37,009 bases of DNA from an uncultured Bacteroidales bacterium (GTDB taxonomy: Bacteria > Bacteroidota > Bacteroidia > Bacteroidales > Bacteroidaceae): assembly GCA_902766625.1 (NCBI GenBank), contig CACXEH010000039.1:1-37009 (forward strand), read 5' to 3'. A program made the position numbers and the translations under genes. This document shows positions 35,406 through 37,009 of the stretch, piece after piece (position 1 is the stretch's first letter; each line of letters starts with the position of its first letter). The notes below the pieces were generated by a model. The model saw only the letters and a list, made by a program, of their open reading frames with translations. It did no database searches and was not told the origin of the DNA.

Positions 35406-36332
35406 ATGAAACGCATTTACATTTTACTTGTGCTGTGCATCGCATTGAGCATTAGCGCATTTGCAAAGAAAGAGTTAAACATCGGTTCGTACAACATCCG
35501 TTTATTGACCAAAGTTGACTATGAGCATAACGATGGTTGGGACCAGCGCCGTAATATCTTATGCGACCTTATCCGCTTTCAAAATTTTGATGCCTTCGGT
35601 GCCCAAGAAGTCACTCATCCACAATTGGAGGATATGTTACAACGCTTACCGGACTATGAGTATGAAGGTGTAGGACGCGACGATGGCGCGCAAAAAGGTG
35701 AATACAGTCCCGTATTCTACAACAAGACACGTTTCAAGAAACTTGGTGGCGGCACGTTTTGGTTGAGCGAGACACCCGATAAAGTTTCTTTTGGCTGGGA
35801 TGCCGTATGCCGCCGTGTATGCAGCTACGTTCACCTCAAGGACAAAGAGACAAAACAGGAGTTTTGGTTCTTCAATGCACATTTGGACCACAGAGGCACA
35901 ACAGCAAGAAAAGAAGCCGTTAAGCTCATTGTAGCCAAGATTGCCGAACTTGCAGGAAAGACAGACAACATCGTTGTGACAGGTGACTTTAATGTAAGCC
36001 AGTTTAGCGAAGCCTACGAGACCATGGTCGGTTCACAGAAACTTGTGGACGCTTATACTGTGGCAAAAGCGAGATTTGCCCCCGGCGGCACTTTCAACGG
36101 TTGGGACGCATCCAATTTCACAATATCACGCATTGACCACATCTTTGTCGGGAAAGGTACTGAAGTAAGCCGTTACGGCGAGCTGACATACCACTATTGG
36201 TTAGGCGAGAAAATCTCTGATGCTGAATTCAGAGCAGCTCCCACTGACATCAAAGCTGAGAAACGCGAGGTACACTGCCCGAGCGACCATTATCCAATCA
36301 ATGCCTGGATTACATTCCCCAAGAAGAAATAA
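35406..36332 (+). CDS. Exported endonuclease/exonuclease/phosphatase family protein, paralogue
   Basis: An EEP-fold phosphohydrolase, 308 residues with a signal peptide cleaved near SAFA (20). Active-site residues are visible as Asn30 (SYNIR), Glu68 (AQEV), the histidine of NAHLDH, the Asp/Asn of TGDFN and the SDHYP end. It shares with the protein at 5947-6798 the blocks GRDDG..KGE and FWLSETPD, and the two are clearly related; this one has the standard GDFN motif and a longer segment before SDHYP. Substrate unknown. It is monocistronic and followed by a long hairpin at 36348-36388. Confidence 0.92.
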   Translation: MKRIYILLVLCIALSISAFAKKELNIGSYNIRLLTKVDYEHNDGWDQRRNILCDLIRFQNFDAFGAQEVTHPQLEDMLQRLPDYEYEGVGRDDGAQKGEYSPVFYNKTRFKKLGGGTFWLSETPDKVSFGWDAVCRRVCSYVHLKDKETKQEFWFFNAHLDHRGTTARKEAVKLIVAKIAELAGKTDNIVVTGDFNVSQFSEAYETMVGSQKLVDAYTVAKARFAPGGTFNGWDASNFTISRIDHIFVGKGTEVSRYGELTYHYWLGEKISDAEFRAAPTDIKAEKREVHCPSDHYPINAWITFPKKK

Positions 36333-36347
36333 TCACACCACATCACC

Positions 36348-36388
36348 GAATAGTCCTGTTGGCGCACATTACGTTAGCAGGACTATTC
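36348..36388 (+). terminator. Probable terminator of the second EEP gene
   Basis: An 11-bp perfect stem (GAATAGTCCTG, 36348-36358, with CAGGACTATTC, 36378-36388), extended inward by G-U-tolerant pairs to a 7-nt loop. The T run after it is short (TTT). It ends 12 bases before the next ATG. Confidence 0.7.
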
Positions 36389-36400
36389 TTTAGCATTTGT

Positions 36401-36745
36401 ATGAAGAATATTATTATACGCAATCTGCGCATCGGGAAAAACATCTATGCCGTCAATCTCTTCAGTATCGTGTTTTCACGCGGCAAGCTCAGTCCCGTCA
36501 TTGCAAATCATGAATATATTCATACACTGCAACAGCGCGAAATGCTTTTTATCTTTTTCTATATATGGTATATCCTTGAATGGATAGTCAAGTCTGTCTA
36601 TTACCTTGACACAAATAAAGGTTATGAAAATATCGGATTTGAGCGTGAGGCTTACCTTCAACAGAACAATCTGAGCTACCCATCACAGCGCAGGCATTAT
36701 GCGTGGTTCAAATATCTAATAATAAAAAATGGAGAGAAATCATGA
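36401..36745 (+). CDS. Small membrane-associated protein with HEXXH motif
   Basis: A 114-residue protein that I do not recognise by name. It contains NHEYIHTLQQ (His37, Glu38, His41), a zinc-metallopeptidase HEXXH motif, then a hydrophobic, aromatic segment (about 48-68) that could span or lie on the membrane, and FEREAY (Glu81/Glu83), a candidate third ligand. The ATG at 36401 is chosen over a TTG at 36359 because the latter lies in the loop of a terminator hairpin. The gene is well conserved in look (balanced codons, ends at a terminator), so I consider it real. Zinc binding or peptidase activity is inference. Confidence 0.7.
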   Translation: MKNIIIRNLRIGKNIYAVNLFSIVFSRGKLSPVIANHEYIHTLQQREMLFIFFYIWYILEWIVKSVYYLDTNKGYENIGFEREAYLQQNNLSYPSQRRHYAWFKYLIIKNGEKS

Positions 36746-36759
36746 CATTTCTCTCCATT
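36726..36759. terminator. Bidirectional terminator overlapping the HEXXH gene end
   Basis: A 14-bp perfect stem (36726-36739 with 36746-36759). The stop codon TGA of the HEXXH gene (36743-36745) lies in the 6-nt loop. On the minus strand the stem is followed by a T-rich run, fitting termination of nagB. Confidence 0.8.
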
Positions 36760-36779
36760 TCCATATTCTCTGGTTGTTT

Positions 36780-37009
36780 TTAATCCAAGCCTTCCATTTC
36801 TTTGAAGTACTTGTATGTTTTTACTGTCAGTTCGTCGGCAGCTTCTTCGTCGCATACAATAATACCTTTTGGATGGAACTGCAGACAGGTAATCGTACAC
36901 ATGTGGCTGACTGCTCCCTCTACGGCTTCACGGAGCGCACGTGCCTTGTTGTGACCATTGGCAACAATCAACACCTCCTGAGCAGATGTCACCGTCTTAA
37001 CACCAACAG
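36780..37009 (-). CDS. nagB: Glucosamine-6-phosphate deaminase, C-terminal part (5' end outside window)
   Basis: The last 75 codons of a gene entering from the right edge. The sequence VGVKTVTSAQEVLI continues into the NagB blocks ANGHNKARAL, EGAVSHMCTITCLQFH and CDEEAADELTVKTYKYF. NagB converts glucosamine-6-phosphate to fructose-6-phosphate and ammonia in the cytosol, an amino-sugar catabolic step. About 70 percent of the protein lies beyond position 37009. An internal GTG at 36992 is not the start; the frame is open to the edge. Amino-sugar use fits the GH123-type hydrolase in this window, but the genes are not linked. Confidence 0.9.
   Translation of the reverse strand, partial: VGVKTVTSAQEVLIVANGHNKARALREAVEGAVSHMCTITCLQFHPKGIIVCDEEAADELTVKTYKYFKEMEGLD

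Noticed and set aside
36359..36400. Longer start (TTG at 36359) for the HEXXH gene
   Set aside because: The TTG lies in the loop of a terminator hairpin (36348-36388), and the extra residues would be read through its stem.

Overview
The window looks like a chromosomal segment of a Bacteroidales bacterium, most likely Prevotellaceae. Start codons lack Shine-Dalgarno sequences. At least fifteen sites match the Bacteroidetes -7 promoter box TAnnTTTG, two of them with a correctly spaced -33 TTTG. The gene set is also typical of the order: exported GH2 and GH123-type glycoside hydrolases, a 55-residue Hc1-like protein, a DUF5020 outer-membrane protein, AzgA-type purine permease, and exported calcineurin-like phosphoesterases. 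The window is dense in chromosomal genes; I see no transposase, integrase, phage gene or CRISPR array.

Layout. 1-345: the start of a secreted protein reading leftward, then tRNA-Arg(ACG) with its own promoter and terminator. 411-5880: a GH2 beta-galactosidase and htpG. 5947-9945 (-): a four-gene operon of esterase, membrane acyltransferase, metallophosphoesterase and endonuclease/exonuclease/phosphatase (EEP) protein. 10373-13105 (+): S1/P1 nuclease, histidine phosphatase and Na+-dependent transporter. 13191-13367 (-): tRNA-Ser(GCT) and tRNA-Glu(CTC). 13478-15561 (-): a ribulose-phosphate-epimerase-like protein and a glycerol-1-phosphate-dehydrogenase-like protein. 15688-17391 (+): Na/Pi cotransporter. 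17649-20191 (-): GH123/DUF4091 hydrolase and Cof-type HAD phosphatase. 20402-22441 (+): DUF5020 channel-like protein and purine permease. 22495-27215: exported FAD oxidoreductase (-), patatin-like protein (+) and FAD oxidoreductase lipoprotein (+). 27305-33300: two head-to-head paralogous metallophosphoesterases; the rightward one continues into a second phosphoesterase, a GltS-type symporter and an MBL-fold hydrolase. 33462-37009: Hc1-like protein, SGNH hydrolase and nitroreductase (-), a second EEP protein, a small HEXXH protein and the 3' part of nagB (-).

How the genes may work together. Many products are exported hydrolases acting on phosphoesters, nucleic acids or glycans, alongside carriers for the likely products: purine permease, Na/Pi carrier, GltS and an NSS transporter. 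A nutrient-scavenging lifestyle is a reasonable inference; no single operon proves it.

The least explained structures are two. First, a 21-bp tandem repeat, TTCCA-N6-GGAAC-N5, occurs in three separate intergenic regions (4, 4 and 3 units); its TTCC and GGAA half-sites alternate about once per helical turn. Second, five predicted metallohydrolases begin with twin-arginine (RRxF) leaders; four of them lie in the 27305-33300 cluster, three of those in one operon with a glutamate-type symporter.
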